Below, one piece after another: positions 49,958 to 58,176 of a DNA stretch of 64,000 nucleotides. Each line of letters begins with the position of its first letter. The stretch's first letter is position 1. The DNA comes from Calothrix sp. PCC 7103 (lineage in GTDB: Bacteria; Cyanobacteriota; Cyanobacteriia; Cyanobacteriales; Nostocaceae): the NCBI RefSeq assembly GCF_000331305.1, contig NZ_KB217481.1, positions 94,765-158,764 of the forward strand, given 5' to 3'. The position numbers and the translations under genes were made by a program. Below the pieces are notes generated by a model. It did not search any database, was not told the origin of the DNA, and saw nothing but the letters and a program-made list of their open reading frames with translations.

Positions 49958-50558
49958 TTAATACGGTCCAGCGTTATCAAAAGTCAAGGTGCCTAGCGGG
50001 AGTTTCCAGTTCTCAACAAAAATGGGCTGGTTCCATTGTCCGGTTACAGCTGCTTCGACATCAACATCGTCCCAAGGCGAGTAGGGAGTTCCTCTTTCCA
50101 CACGCTCCATAATCGAACATTTTCTATGGATTGTCAGGCGCCCTGGTTCTTTTCCTGCTGCTATTAAATTTTGTTGATGAATTCGACTAAACTGTTCTTC
50201 CAGTGCCGCGATTCTTTCCACTTTCTCAGGGAAAAGTTTGTAAGCGCTAGCTAGCTGGTTATCAGAAGCGAAGATGCACAGCAAGCAGGATACTCGACCC
50301 CAACCAAGTTTATAAGCTGGGTGTGGATTTACTTTGAATTGTTCATAAATCTTCCACACTTCATCTTCAGTCCAGTCAATTATAGGGCGCCATCTCCAAG
50401 AGTTTATCCGCCTTGATTGTGTTGTATCTGGTTCAAATTCTTTATATTTAGCACGATTGGGCGATTCCTGGCGCCGTTCCCCAGATACGACTAAAACATT
50501 TTTTCCATTAAAACGGTTTTGATTGCGTATAGCAGCATTGCGGGGTGTGAGTATCAAT
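49958..50558 (-). pseudogene. PAPS-reductase-like gene, 3' part (split by the Tn3 transposon)
   Basis: The frame reads LTPRNAAIRNQNRFNGKNVL, VVSGERRQESPNRAKY, WRPIIDWTEDEVWKIYEQF, HPAYKLGWGRVSCLLCIFA and later TIHRKCSIMERVERGTPYS. These are the C-terminal motifs of plasmid/phage phosphoadenosine phosphosulphate reductase-like proteins (G-E-R-x-x-E-S-x-x-R, C-x-x-C). The 5' part lies on the other side of the transposon (55712-55888). About 80 residues between the two parts are missing, so excision alone could not restore it. The remaining TTG-started frame is unlikely to work. Confidence 0.85.
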
Positions 50559-50579
50559 GGAACAGAAAACCGGGTTAAG
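50559..50579. repeat. Left terminal inverted repeat of the Tn3 element
   Basis: Begins GGAACAGAAAACCGGGTTAA at the outer end. The palindrome ATGTATATACAT near 50614 is its subterminal companion. Confidence 0.85.
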
Positions 50580-50732
50580 AAAATTGAGAAGAAAAAAAAT
50601 CAGCTTCACTAGCCATGTATATACATAGGTAAAAGCCTTGTTACAAGCGGGTTTTACAATTTTCAGGGTGTAAAAACAGCCCAGAATTTGTAATATAACT
50701 TAAGAACAGATTACCGGGATAAGCCCAAATTC

Positions 50733-53700
50733 TTATAAGAAATCGTCTAAGAAGCTGCCCAACTCTTCACGTGCGTATGGGTCGCGCAATGGTCGCAGTT
50801 CTCCCTTTAAAATGGGTTCCGCCAACGAAAAATAATAACGCCCCAGCATATTAATATGTTTACGTCCTAACGGAGAAAGTCGAGCAATGTCTTCTCGGTG
50901 TGTGGGCTGCTCAAGGGACTGGAGCTTGTTGACTGCTGCATTCATATAATAAGTGTTCCACAGCACAATTACATTTACAACTAAACCCAATGCCCCCAAT
51001 TGGTCTTCTTGACCCTCACGGTATCTTTGACGAATCTCTCCTCGTTGTCCGTGTAAAACTGTCCTAGCTAAACTATGACGACTTTCACCACGATTGATTT
51101 GCGTCAAAATTCGACGACGGTATGTTTCATCATCAATATAGGACAATAGGTACAAGGTTTTTATGACCCGTCCTAATTCTCCAATTGCTTTCGACAAAGT
51201 AGAAGGTTGATTACCTCGCTGCAAAGAACGCATTAAATCAGAAGCATTAACTGTCCCTAATTTGAGAGAACCAGCGACCCGCAACATATCATCCCAATTG
51301 TTTGCAATCAAGTCAGTATTTATTTTGTTTCTTGCCAGTCCATCAAGGGTGCCATAGTTTGCAGTTGGGTCGATTCGCCAAAAACGTGCCTCACCAATAT
51401 CTGCAAGTCTTGGGCTGAATCGGTACCCCAGAAGCCAAAACAAACCAAATATAACATCGCTGTAGCCAGCAGTATCAGTCATAATTTCAGTTGGACGCAG
51501 GCTCGTCAATTGTTCTAACAAACCTTCCAATAAGAAAATGGAGTCACGCAAAGTACCAGGAATCACTATCCCGTGGAAACCAGTGAACTGGTCGCTAGTA
51601 AAGTTGTAATAAGTAATACCCTTACCTACTCCAAAATATTTACTATTAGGCGCCGCATTAATTGTTCTGACGGGGACGGTAAAACGCAGACCATCAGCAG
51701 AGGCGACTTCCCCACCACCCCATATTTGTGCTAGTGGAATATGCGTTTGGGTATCAACTAGTCGAGCATTAGCTCGAACTAGGGTTTCTTGACGAATATA
51801 ATTTTGCTGTACCCAAGATAATCGTCCGCGAGTTAATGCTGGTATCTCTGAACGCACCAATGGTTCCAAGCCAATATTGCAAGCTTCTGCCAACAATACC
51901 GCACAGATACTAATGTGTAAATCATCAACCCGACTATTACTCATGCTTAAGTGAGTAAATTCTTTAGTAAAGCCAGTTCGAGCATTTATTTCTAATAATA
52001 ATTCCGGCAAATCAACTTTTGGTAACATTGCTGACACTTGCCTTCTAAGAGTTATTAAGCTGGGTGGGTCAACCAGCTTATCTAAGGGTGTCAGTATTAA
52101 ATTATCTTTTCCATCTGACGATTCAATTCGTACCGCATTATTATCTTTTAAGTTAGCAGCAGCACGATGATAAGCATCATCCAATTCTTGCTTTAAAATT
52201 TCTAGTGATGAATCAAAGGTTGGGTTTAAATCTAAAGTTCGACATATTGCTGCACGTTGTGCTGACCATGCTTCATCACTGAGAAGTTTCGCACGTGGGT
52301 CTCCATAACGCTGACTTTTGGGTACAAATATATCCCGGCGACGCAACGCTGACCGTAATGATTGTAGAGTACAAAATGTATAAGCTTTGCGGTCAATTGC
52401 TCCATCTTTACGCTGACAATATTGTGCCCAACCTTTAGTAATAACTTCGAGTGGTGCAGCGCTCATATCAGGTTTATTTTGACCCTCTATTTTACGCAAA
52501 AATTCTAAAGCATCCAAAATATATTTTGCATTCTCTGTTCCCATAAATTCAACTTGTTCAAGCAATTTGGGCAGAAAAATACGGACGGAGCGCCAACGAG
52601 AAAATAACAAATCGTAATAGTCATCTGACTCATGACGAGCTAGTGATTTTATCTTGGATACAGATTGTGCCAATTGCTCGGCACTTACCCTTTTGAAAGC
52701 TTCAATTCGGACATTAATATCGTCAAGAGAGTCATCTATAAGCACTTCTACCGCTTCGGTTAGTTTGAGCGCAGCCGCATCCAAATCCTTAATTGTCCGC
52801 AAGCGTTCTTTTTCTCCCTCCCGCTTAGATTTTGACAACAATGTCTTAATCAGTAAATCAAACAAATCAATTACATCATCTGTAGCCGTATATTCAAGTA
52901 AATGAGTAAATGCCAATAAAGTAGCAATTCTTTTATCATCAGGCATCCTGGCAATTGAAGCAGATTTGGATGCTGCACCAAGACGTGCTAAAAATTTTAC
53001 CCTTGTGGGTGGTAAGGATGTAAGAGAAATATTTCCAATTCCAAATGAACGTATTTCCTCCAAACGCGAGAGTGCAGATAGCATTGATGTGGGATTAACA
53101 CGAGTTGGAGAACGACGTAAGCGGTCAAGATTTGAGTAACGCCCTTTTTCTGGTATAAGTAATAACTGTTCGAGACTCTGTTTTTGCTTCTTACTAGGAT
53201 ACTCAGACAAAACCTTAAAAAATCGATTGGCTGCTCTTTCTCTTACCGATGCAACTAGTCGCGCTAAAACACTTACCCCTGGCAACAATATTTTTCGTTC
53301 AGCTAACCGGGCTGTGGTTAAGTCAAATAAAACACTTGGAGATTCTGCACTTAAACTTGAGCGCTGGTAAAGCCAACGTACTAACTGCCAATGTGAAGGT
53401 TGAGAATGAAATTCTCGGTAGCCATAATGTTGTTTAATTAACGCAGTATGTTCCCACTTTGTCTCGGAATTCCGGTATTGTTCTAAATAGTTTGTATCCT
53501 CAATACCTAATTGAGATGTCAAATAATTAACAACTACTCCAGGCACATCCGCTGGGTCAGTTAAAAAAGTGCCTAAAAAACGAACTGTACATAACTGTAA
53601 CGCTAAACCCAAGCGATTATGATTTCCTCGTCGCCTTTTAATAAGTTGTAAATCGTTATCATCCAGATAAAAATATTTTGCCAGTTGTTCTGGAGATGGT

Positions 53701-53759
53701 TCACCGTTGTAACATCCATATTTTTTCTCTTGTTCTTCACTTAAAAATTCAACTGGCAT
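50733..53759 (-). CDS. tnpA: Tn3-family transposase
   Basis: The 1008-residue protein has the length and motifs of TnpA: MPVEFLSEEQEKKYGCYNGE and FYLDDNDLQLIKRRRGNHNR at the N-terminus, SADGLRFTVPVRTINAAPNS and KYFGVGKGITYYNFTSDQ near residue 690, TEIMTDTAGYSDVIFGLFWL with the second catalytic aspartate, LARTVLHGQRGEIRQRYREG and LGALGLVVNVIVLWNTYYMN with the last catalytic residues region. The catalytic D-D-E set appears complete. It is preceded by a regulator gene six bases upstream. It should move the element, and possibly the 172-bp element at 8928. Confidence 0.95.
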   Translation of the reverse strand: MPVEFLSEEQEKKYGCYNGEPSPEQLAKYFYLDDNDLQLIKRRRGNHNRLGLALQLCTVRFLGTFLTDPADVPGVVVNYLTSQLGIEDTNYLEQYRNSETKWEHTALIKQHYGYREFHSQPSHWQLVRWLYQRSSLSAESPSVLFDLTTARLAERKILLPGVSVLARLVASVRERAANRFFKVLSEYPSKKQKQSLEQLLLIPEKGRYSNLDRLRRSPTRVNPTSMLSALSRLEEIRSFGIGNISLTSLPPTRVKFLARLGAASKSASIARMPDDKRIATLLAFTHLLEYTATDDVIDLFDLLIKTLLSKSKREGEKERLRTIKDLDAAALKLTEAVEVLIDDSLDDINVRIEAFKRVSAEQLAQSVSKIKSLARHESDDYYDLLFSRWRSVRIFLPKLLEQVEFMGTENAKYILDALEFLRKIEGQNKPDMSAAPLEVITKGWAQYCQRKDGAIDRKAYTFCTLQSLRSALRRRDIFVPKSQRYGDPRAKLLSDEAWSAQRAAICRTLDLNPTFDSSLEILKQELDDAYHRAAANLKDNNAVRIESSDGKDNLILTPLDKLVDPPSLITLRRQVSAMLPKVDLPELLLEINARTGFTKEFTHLSMSNSRVDDLHISICAVLLAEACNIGLEPLVRSEIPALTRGRLSWVQQNYIRQETLVRANARLVDTQTHIPLAQIWGGGEVASADGLRFTVPVRTINAAPNSKYFGVGKGITYYNFTSDQFTGFHGIVIPGTLRDSIFLLEGLLEQLTSLRPTEIMTDTAGYSDVIFGLFWLLGYRFSPRLADIGEARFWRIDPTANYGTLDGLARNKINTDLIANNWDDMLRVAGSLKLGTVNASDLMRSLQRGNQPSTLSKAIGELGRVIKTLYLLSYIDDETYRRRILTQINRGESRHSLARTVLHGQRGEIRQRYREGQEDQLGALGLVVNVIVLWNTYYMNAAVNKLQSLEQPTHREDIARLSPLGRKHINMLGRYYFSLAEPILKGELRPLRDPYAREELGSFLDDFL

Positions 53760-53765
53760 TTGTGT

Positions 53766-54242
53766 TTAATTACGGTGTAAATCTGATTCAGTTTGCTGAT
53801 AGGATTGACCACAATGAGGACAAAACCTGAATTTCAGCGACAGAATCGGTTCGTTACAACTCCAACATCTTGAAAGTAATTGTGTACCACAAGCAAAGCA
53901 ATATTTTGACCGCACCGTTGTCCACATCGGGTCAAGGGTTGTCCCTGGTGTCCAACATTTCGGGCAGAATTTTAATGTCGTTACTCTCTCAATTGGTACT
54001 TGTTTGACTACCGCATCCAGATATTCTTGAGGAATATTCAATGCAGCAGCTAGTCCAGACTTTGCTTTTTGATTGAGTCTTCCGGTATTACCCGATTCAA
54101 TCTTGCGGATAGTTTGAACATGTACCCCAGCTTTTTGACTTAACTCCGCTTGAGTTAGAGATAACTCACTGCGAACTCTTTGGATATAACGTCCCAACGG
54201 TTCTGTAGGATTTGGAGCCACCGAGCCTGATAAAACGCTCAT
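53766..54242 (-). CDS. HTH regulator with C-terminal zinc ribbons
   Basis: Residues 15-75 are a Cro/C1-type HTH (LGRYIQRVRSELSLTQAELS, QKAGVHVQTIRKIESGNTG). Residues 90-150 have paired C-x-x-C sets: FCPKCWTPGTTLDP, KYCFACGTQLL, CWSCNEPILS and FCPHCGQSY. It lies six bases upstream of tnpA and 80 bases from the divergent recombinase, a position that suits a repressor of both. A comparable helix-turn-helix gene in front of tnpA occurs in some cyanobacterial Tn3 relatives. Confidence 0.85.
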   Translation of the reverse strand: MSVLSGSVAPNPTEPLGRYIQRVRSELSLTQAELSQKAGVHVQTIRKIESGNTGRLNQKAKSGLAAALNIPQEYLDAVVKQVPIERVTTLKFCPKCWTPGTTLDPMWTTVRSKYCFACGTQLLSRCWSCNEPILSLKFRFCPHCGQSYQQTESDLHRN

Positions 54243-54323
54243 AAAAGTATACCCTTTTAGATACGATTAATAATAATTTAATACTTATATTTGTTTTTCA
54301 AAACATCCCCTAAAAAATTGCAA

Positions 54324-55220
54324 ATGACTATTACTTTAGCATCATTGGCTACACAGTTTTTAGAGCGACCTGGACTCTCGCAAAGCACTATCGATTCCTA
54401 TCAATCAACCTTAATGCCTTTGCTCAAGCTTTATGGCAGATGGACTCTAGAGATTATTGATAGAGATATCTTACTTGAATATCTCAGTAACTTAACTGAT
54501 ATGAAATTTACCACTCATCATCGTCACCAAGCGGTAATTACTGCATTATTTAATTTTGCAGTAGAACAGCGTTTACTAAAATCTAACCCTGCGTCTAATC
54601 TGAAACGACGAAAACCTAACCCAAATATCGGAGAACATAATTCAGATGAAAAAGTACGTTATTTAACGTCACAGCAATTAGATATTCTCTATTCTCTAGT
54701 TAAAAAAGATGCTCGAATGGATACATTGGTACATTTATTACATAGTAGTGGAGCAAGGATTGCGGAGATACTTAGCCTAGATTTAGTTGATTTAGATGTT
54801 TCGAGACGTAGATTTCAGGTAATTGGCAAAGGTAATAAACAGCGCTGGTGTTTCTATAATGACTCGACTGCTAATAGTCTAAAAAACTACATTAAATATT
54901 ATCGACACGAAGGTAATCCGGCTTTATTTACTGCCCAAAAACACCAAAACGATTCCATAACACGTCTTTCTTACGCTCGTGCATATCAGTCTTGGGTACA
55001 AATTACTGGTAATAATCCAGATTTAAAAGGTATCCGTATACACGACCTCCGCCATAGCTGGGCTACCGAACGTACAGGAATATTACAGATAGAAGAACTT
55101 AGGGCTTTAATGGGGCATGAGAAAATTCAAACCACTCTTCGTTATTCTAAAGTTACCTCACAACGCGCGGAAGAAGTTGCACAGATGGCCTTCACTAAAA
55201 TTAAAAATTACGGTGAATAA
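54324..55220 (+). CDS. Tyrosine recombinase (TnpI/XerC-like resolvase)
   Basis: The start is MTITLASLATQFLERPGL; the frame is open from 54291 without coding sense. The N-terminal SAM-like domain runs to about residue 100. The catalytic part contains HSSGARIAEILSLDLVDLD (first arginine), VIGKGNKQRWCFY (lysine hairpin), IRIHDLRHSWATERTG (H-x-x-R), ALMGHEKIQTTLRYSK (H and tyrosine). All catalytic residues are present. It probably resolves cointegrates of the Tn3 element, as TnpI does in the Tn4430 group. It is divergent from the regulator-tnpA unit. Confidence 0.9.
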   Translation: MTITLASLATQFLERPGLSQSTIDSYQSTLMPLLKLYGRWTLEIIDRDILLEYLSNLTDMKFTTHHRHQAVITALFNFAVEQRLLKSNPASNLKRRKPNPNIGEHNSDEKVRYLTSQQLDILYSLVKKDARMDTLVHLLHSSGARIAEILSLDLVDLDVSRRRFQVIGKGNKQRWCFYNDSTANSLKNYIKYYRHEGNPALFTAQKHQNDSITRLSYARAYQSWVQITGNNPDLKGIRIHDLRHSWATERTGILQIEELRALMGHEKIQTTLRYSKVTSQRAEEVAQMAFTKIKNYGE

Positions 55221-55397
55221 TCAATTATGTTTGTTTACCAGATTTTTATGGTGAATATTGCATTTCTTGTCACCTAAAAGGTATGCTTTCCTTTTATATC
55301 AATAGAATAGACAATACTATTTACTCTCAAAATATAATAAATATTATTTTTTTGTAATAAATATTACTCATGATTTTAATGTTAGTCGGGATAATAC

Positions 55398-55613
55398 TTA
55401 ATATAAGTCGCCTCCGCGAGCGAAGATTTCTATCACTTCGCTTCTGGTTACTTGATTAAAATCACCTATCTCCAGCAGTTTCTCCCATGCTTTATCCGTT
55501 AGACGAATAGACCTTAAACGCTTGGGTGAATCTCCATAATCTGTTTCAAATTTACCATCTGATGTACGTGGTCGTCTTTGAGATTTTTGCCTAGTACCTG
55601 AATACTTATCCAT
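55398..55613 (-). CDS. Small ribbon-helix-helix-like passenger protein, 71 aa
   Basis: A basic N-terminus (MDKYSGTRQKSQRRPRTSDG) precedes RLRSIRLTDKAWEKLLEIG and VTRSEVIEIFARGG, the strand-helix-helix layout of plasmid RHH regulators. The start has no clear ribosome site. The gene lies between the recombinase and the right end, where Tn3 elements carry passengers. The 180 bases between 55220 and 55398 are AT-rich and might hold the resolution site. Confidence 0.6.
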   Translation of the reverse strand: MDKYSGTRQKSQRRPRTSDGKFETDYGDSPKRLRSIRLTDKAWEKLLEIGDFNQVTRSEVIEIFARGGDLY

Positions 55614-55690
55614 ACGTGTAAGTTCTACATGACAATCTCACTTTATCATGTATATACATGGCTGAACACTCAATTTTTCAAGATTTTTTT

Positions 55691-55711
55691 CTTATCCCGG
55701 TTTTCTGTTCC
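55691..55711. repeat. Right terminal inverted repeat of the Tn3 element
   Basis: Ends CTTATCCCGGTTTTCTGTTC plus C, the inverted copy of the left end with one mismatch. ATGTATATACAT is repeated near 55650. Confidence 0.85.
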
Positions 55712-55888
55712 GTTGCTACTCGCACCCCGATTACTTCCTTCTCTGCCATCTACAATGTGATGCCACAGTTCTATTCTTTCTGGCGGAAATCCTCTGTTTA
55801 TTAAATCTAACAAGCAGGCTATTGAATCTTTACCACCACTGAGCATCACAAGAATATAGTGCCAATAATTAATATTTTCGGGTGTCAT
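55712..55888 (-). pseudogene. PAPS-reductase-like gene, 5' part
   Basis: The frame reads MTPENINYWHYILVMLSGGK and DSIACLLDLINRGFPPERI, the PP-loop (S-G-G-K-D-S) that binds ATP, followed by ELWHHIVDGREGSN. At 55711 it runs into the transposon end, and the frame closes inside it. Its start overlaps the preceding gene by four bases, so the gene was the third of an operon with the DUF2227 gene. Proteins of this family on mobile elements may take part in sulphur-based DNA or nucleotide modification, but that is not shown here. Confidence 0.85.
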
Positions 55889-56109
55889 TTACTTAGCACC
55901 TCGTCACAAAATTTCGCTAGGTCATCAAATCCTAAATTAAGTGCTACCTGGCGCCTTGAAAGAATTCTACTGTTAAGCACTTCTATTTGTTGAGCAGCGT
56001 CTAGCTGAAACAATAGGTCTTCAAAATAATTTAATTCTTTTAAATCGGTTTTGTATATAGTCACTATTTGATATTGAAGTTTTGCTTTATTTATGTTAAT
56101 TGTATTCAT
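55885..56109 (-). CDS. Hypothetical protein, 74 aa
   Basis: The product MNTININKAKLQYQIVTIYK continues with acidic helices (NYFEDLLFQLDAAQQIEVLN) and ends DDLAKFCDEVLSK. It overlaps the PAPS-reductase-like start and begins one base after the stop of the DUF2227 gene. No family is recognised. Confidence 0.6.
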   Translation of the reverse strand: MNTININKAKLQYQIVTIYKTDLKELNYFEDLLFQLDAAQQIEVLNSRILSRRQVALNLGFDDLAKFCDEVLSK

Positions 56110-56110
56110 T

Positions 56111-56602
56111 TTATTTAGACAACCATTTAGTTACAAATTTTGGAACTGGTATTAACAACCCATCAAGGAGCAGGTGATTAAGTGCAGACGCTTCCACTGC
56201 CCAAAATAAAATTAAAATTTGATTTCTTATGCTATCCGTATTGTAAATGTTTGAAATAAACGCTTGTATTTGTTCAGGCTTGCTTACAACAAACAACGGC
56301 AAAAACCAAAATAAATTTATGTATAGTAGGCGCCCAAGTGTCCCTACAATCGGACAGTGCGACCAGATACTTCTGTGCCTTAACTTTCGGTACGGTGCCC
56401 AGATAACTTTTAAAAATCCCCAACGCTTTGTGGGGTTTGAATCTATATCAAGGTCAGGTGAAAGCATTAGACCACCTATACAATAGGCGCCAGCTACTAT
56501 CAAGCTTTCAGAGATTTGTAATTTGAAGCTGGTAAATGCAATGGCGCCTGCTATTGGAGCAGTTGCTATTATACTTAAATCATGTTTTCTTCCACTTGCC
56601 AT
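56111..56602 (-). CDS. DUF2227 putative metal-binding membrane protein
   Basis: MASGRKHDLSIIATAPIAGA opens with the conserved G-R-x-H-D. It is followed by a hydrophobic helix, then GGLMLSPDLDIDSNPTKRWG, WAPYRKLRHRSIWSHCPIVG and NHLLLDGLLIPVP. The D-L-D, R-H-R-S-x-x-S-H and H-x-x-x-D sets are the metal ligands of the DUF2227 family, distantly related to LexA-induced YdjM-type membrane hydrolases. Three to four membrane helices. It heads the operon that ended in the PAPS-reductase-like gene. Confidence 0.85.
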   Translation of the reverse strand: MASGRKHDLSIIATAPIAGAIAFTSFKLQISESLIVAGAYCIGGLMLSPDLDIDSNPTKRWGFLKVIWAPYRKLRHRSIWSHCPIVGTLGRLLYINLFWFLPLFVVSKPEQIQAFISNIYNTDSIRNQILILFWAVEASALNHLLLDGLLIPVPKFVTKWLSK

Positions 56603-56697
56603 ACACCATACATATAGTTTTTATAAAAAATTATACTAGTTTGTAAAAAAAATTCTATGGTTATATTTTATACAAAGTAGTTCATGCATTACTTGAA

Positions 56698-56859
56698 TCA
56701 ATTATTCTGATTTTTAGCTTGAGGCAAGCTTCCGCCTATTGGAGTATAATAGCTTGCGTCGTGTACAGGGCGCCCTTTTGTGGAATCTTGAGGGTTTTTA
56801 TTGCGTTGTGTATTTTTGTTTTTATCGTCTGGTTCTGGAAACTCGAATGTAGTTTTCAT
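56698..56859 (-). CDS. Small polar protein, 53 aa
   Basis: ATG 56859 is preferred because AAAGGAGATTAC lies directly upstream. The protein reads MKTTFEFPEPDDKNKNTQRN and ends GGSLPQAKNQNN. It is polar and probably disordered. No family is recognised. It is the last gene after the two methyltransferase-related genes, beyond the hairpin at 56884. Confidence 0.5.
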   Translation of the reverse strand: MKTTFEFPEPDDKNKNTQRNKNPQDSTKGRPVHDASYYTPIGGSLPQAKNQNN

Positions 56860-56883
56860 GTAATCTCCTTTCAGTAAATCCAT

Positions 56884-56904
56884 TAAAAATGCGCCGTAAG
56901 GCGC
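56884..56904 (-). terminator. Intrinsic terminator
   Basis: On the minus strand GCGCC, TTAC and GGCGC form a hairpin followed by ATTTTTAATG. It lies directly after the stop at 56910. Confidence 0.6.
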
Positions 56905-56909
56905 GTAGT

Positions 56910-57557
56910 TTAGAAAAATTTTATAAAATGGTCTACAATTTCTAGTTCATTTTCTGACAACCACTCAATCCATCCTCGCTTTAAGCCGATTCTATTTTTA
57001 TTATGCAATAATCCAAGTTTTTCTTCTTCCTGAGTCAAGTGACAGAATTTACTGTAGCCTGGATAGTTAGGAAGCACGAAAGTCTCTTTCCTATGCAAGA
57101 TAGGAGGATTACTTCTATCTTTGAAATTTGTAATTGTAATTTTACAACTTTCTAAATTAATTATACAGCTTTCATGTAATTCTGGGTGGGCACACGCATT
57201 AAAATCTGGATAATTTAACAAAGAAATTTGCGGTTTAATGGTATTTAATTTTACTATATTAAACAAATAATCTTCAGGTGCCGTTGTTAAAGCTTTATTG
57301 ACCCAATCCCTAATTAAGGGGTGTAGTGCCGATAAGGCTGTAACGTGAAAAAAGTAGGCGCCTTTAGTTATCTTTCCGTATTTTTCTTTATTAATCAGCT
57401 TTTTTATGATTATAAAATTCTTCTTATAGTTATACTCATCAAGCTGAATAGTTCTATCTAGGTCAAATAACTCAAGCTGCATTTTGTATTTATTAAGTAT
57501 TTCTTGGAATATTTTTAAATCAAAGTCGCACTCTGCACGTAGTTTATAAGTAAACAT
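56910..57557 (-). CDS. C-terminal domain of the phosphorothioation-associated methyltransferase family, as a separate gene
   Basis: The 215-residue protein reads YGKITKGAYFFHVTALSALH, ISLLNYPDFNACAHPELHES, NPPILHRKETFVLPNYPGY, KFCHLTQEEEKLGLL and NRIGLKRGWIEWL. These follow the C-terminal part of TIGR04096 proteins (G-K-x-x-x-x-A-x-Y-x-H, L-x-Y-P-x-F, N-P-P-I-L-H-R-K-E-x-F-V, L-T-x-x-E-E-x-x-G-L-L). In that family it is normally fused behind a methyltransferase, which here is the gene two bases upstream. Confidence 0.75.
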   Translation of the reverse strand: MFTYKLRAECDFDLKIFQEILNKYKMQLELFDLDRTIQLDEYNYKKNFIIIKKLINKEKYGKITKGAYFFHVTALSALHPLIRDWVNKALTTAPEDYLFNIVKLNTIKPQISLLNYPDFNACAHPELHESCIINLESCKITITNFKDRSNPPILHRKETFVLPNYPGYSKFCHLTQEEEKLGLLHNKNRIGLKRGWIEWLSENELEIVDHFIKFF

Positions 57558-57559
57558 AA

Positions 57560-58126
57560 TTAAAATAAACTAATCTGGAAATACATTTTTTGCACACGCT
57601 TTATAATAGCGTTCCCGTCAAGATTATAAATAATGCTGTATAATTCTCCAGAAAGGGCTTCATCAATAAGATTTGTAAAACTTTGAGTGCTGTAGAACTT
57701 TTGGTATGTACCAGATTTCGTATAGAATTCTCCTACTCCATCTGTTCTTACAGCTACACATAAAGTCTGTAAGCACTTTTCCCAGCAATATTTTATAACT
57801 TCTAACCTTTCTACTGGATTTTCGATAACATTAATAACGTATGTTAAATATACGTTATCGTAAGAGTTGTTGAGTAAGCTGTGATTAGAGTAGTAATAGG
57901 GGTCAAACCCACTAACATTCGTATAACCTTGTTTGATAAGATTAAATACGTCATACTTACCTCTGCCGCAACCGAAGTCTAGTATCGAACTTGTTTTGTC
58001 TAGAGATTCAGAGAATATTTTAGCAGGCACCGATAGTTTTGTACGGGTGAGTGAAGTTTTCCACCTTTTTGAATTCCAATTTTGGTGGTTAAGCCATGAA
58101 GGCATTATAATATTTGTTTGTTCCAT
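57560..58126 (-). CDS. Methyltransferase domain of the phosphorothioation-associated family
   Basis: ATG 58126 is used; the longer frame starts with TTG. TSLTRTKLSVPAKIFSESLD, SSILDFGCGRGKYDVFNLIK (SAM motif G-C-G-R-G), GFDPYYYSNHSLLNNSYDNV and YLTYVINVIENPVERLEVIK are those of TIGR04096 (D-Y-G-C-G-x-G, G-x-D-P, V-I-N-V-I-E-x-x-x-E-R). YTKSGTYQKFYSTQSF matches the F-Q-K-F/Y region. The usual linker to the C-terminal domain is absent and the two halves are separate genes. Dnd genes themselves are not in the window. Confidence 0.75.
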   Translation of the reverse strand: MEQTNIIMPSWLNHQNWNSKRWKTSLTRTKLSVPAKIFSESLDKTSSILDFGCGRGKYDVFNLIKQGYTNVSGFDPYYYSNHSLLNNSYDNVYLTYVINVIENPVERLEVIKYCWEKCLQTLCVAVRTDGVGEFYTKSGTYQKFYSTQSFTNLIDEALSGELYSIIYNLDGNAIIKRVQKMYFQISLF

Positions 58127-58176
58127 AAATATTAGTGATTGCTTGTAAATAGCCAAGATATACTTGGCTATTATGT

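Larger units (their letters stand above)
50559..55711. mobile_element. Tn3-family transposon with tyrosine recombinase, about 5.15 kb
   Basis: The terminal inverted repeats are GGAACAGAAAACCGGG plus TTAAG at the left and ATAAG at the right, the two ends differing at one base in 21. A second shared block, AGCCATGTATATACAT, lies about 55 bases inside each end. It carries a Tn3 transposase, an HTH/zinc-ribbon regulator, a tyrosine recombinase and a small passenger gene. Only one GGCGCC is present in 5 kb against about 12 expected from the backbone. The flanks (TCAAT left, GTTGC right) do not form a target duplication. Confidence 0.9.

Noticed and set aside
50559-55711. Developmentally excised element such as those interrupting cyanobacterial nif genes
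   Set aside because: The element has Tn3 ends and transposase, and part of the host gene is deleted, so precise excision could not restore the gene.
55888-58126. A complete Dnd phosphorothioation system
   Set aside because: Only the associated methyltransferase and a PAPS-reductase-like fragment are seen; no DndA, B, D or E gene is recognisable, and the PP-loop gene does not look like DndC proper.
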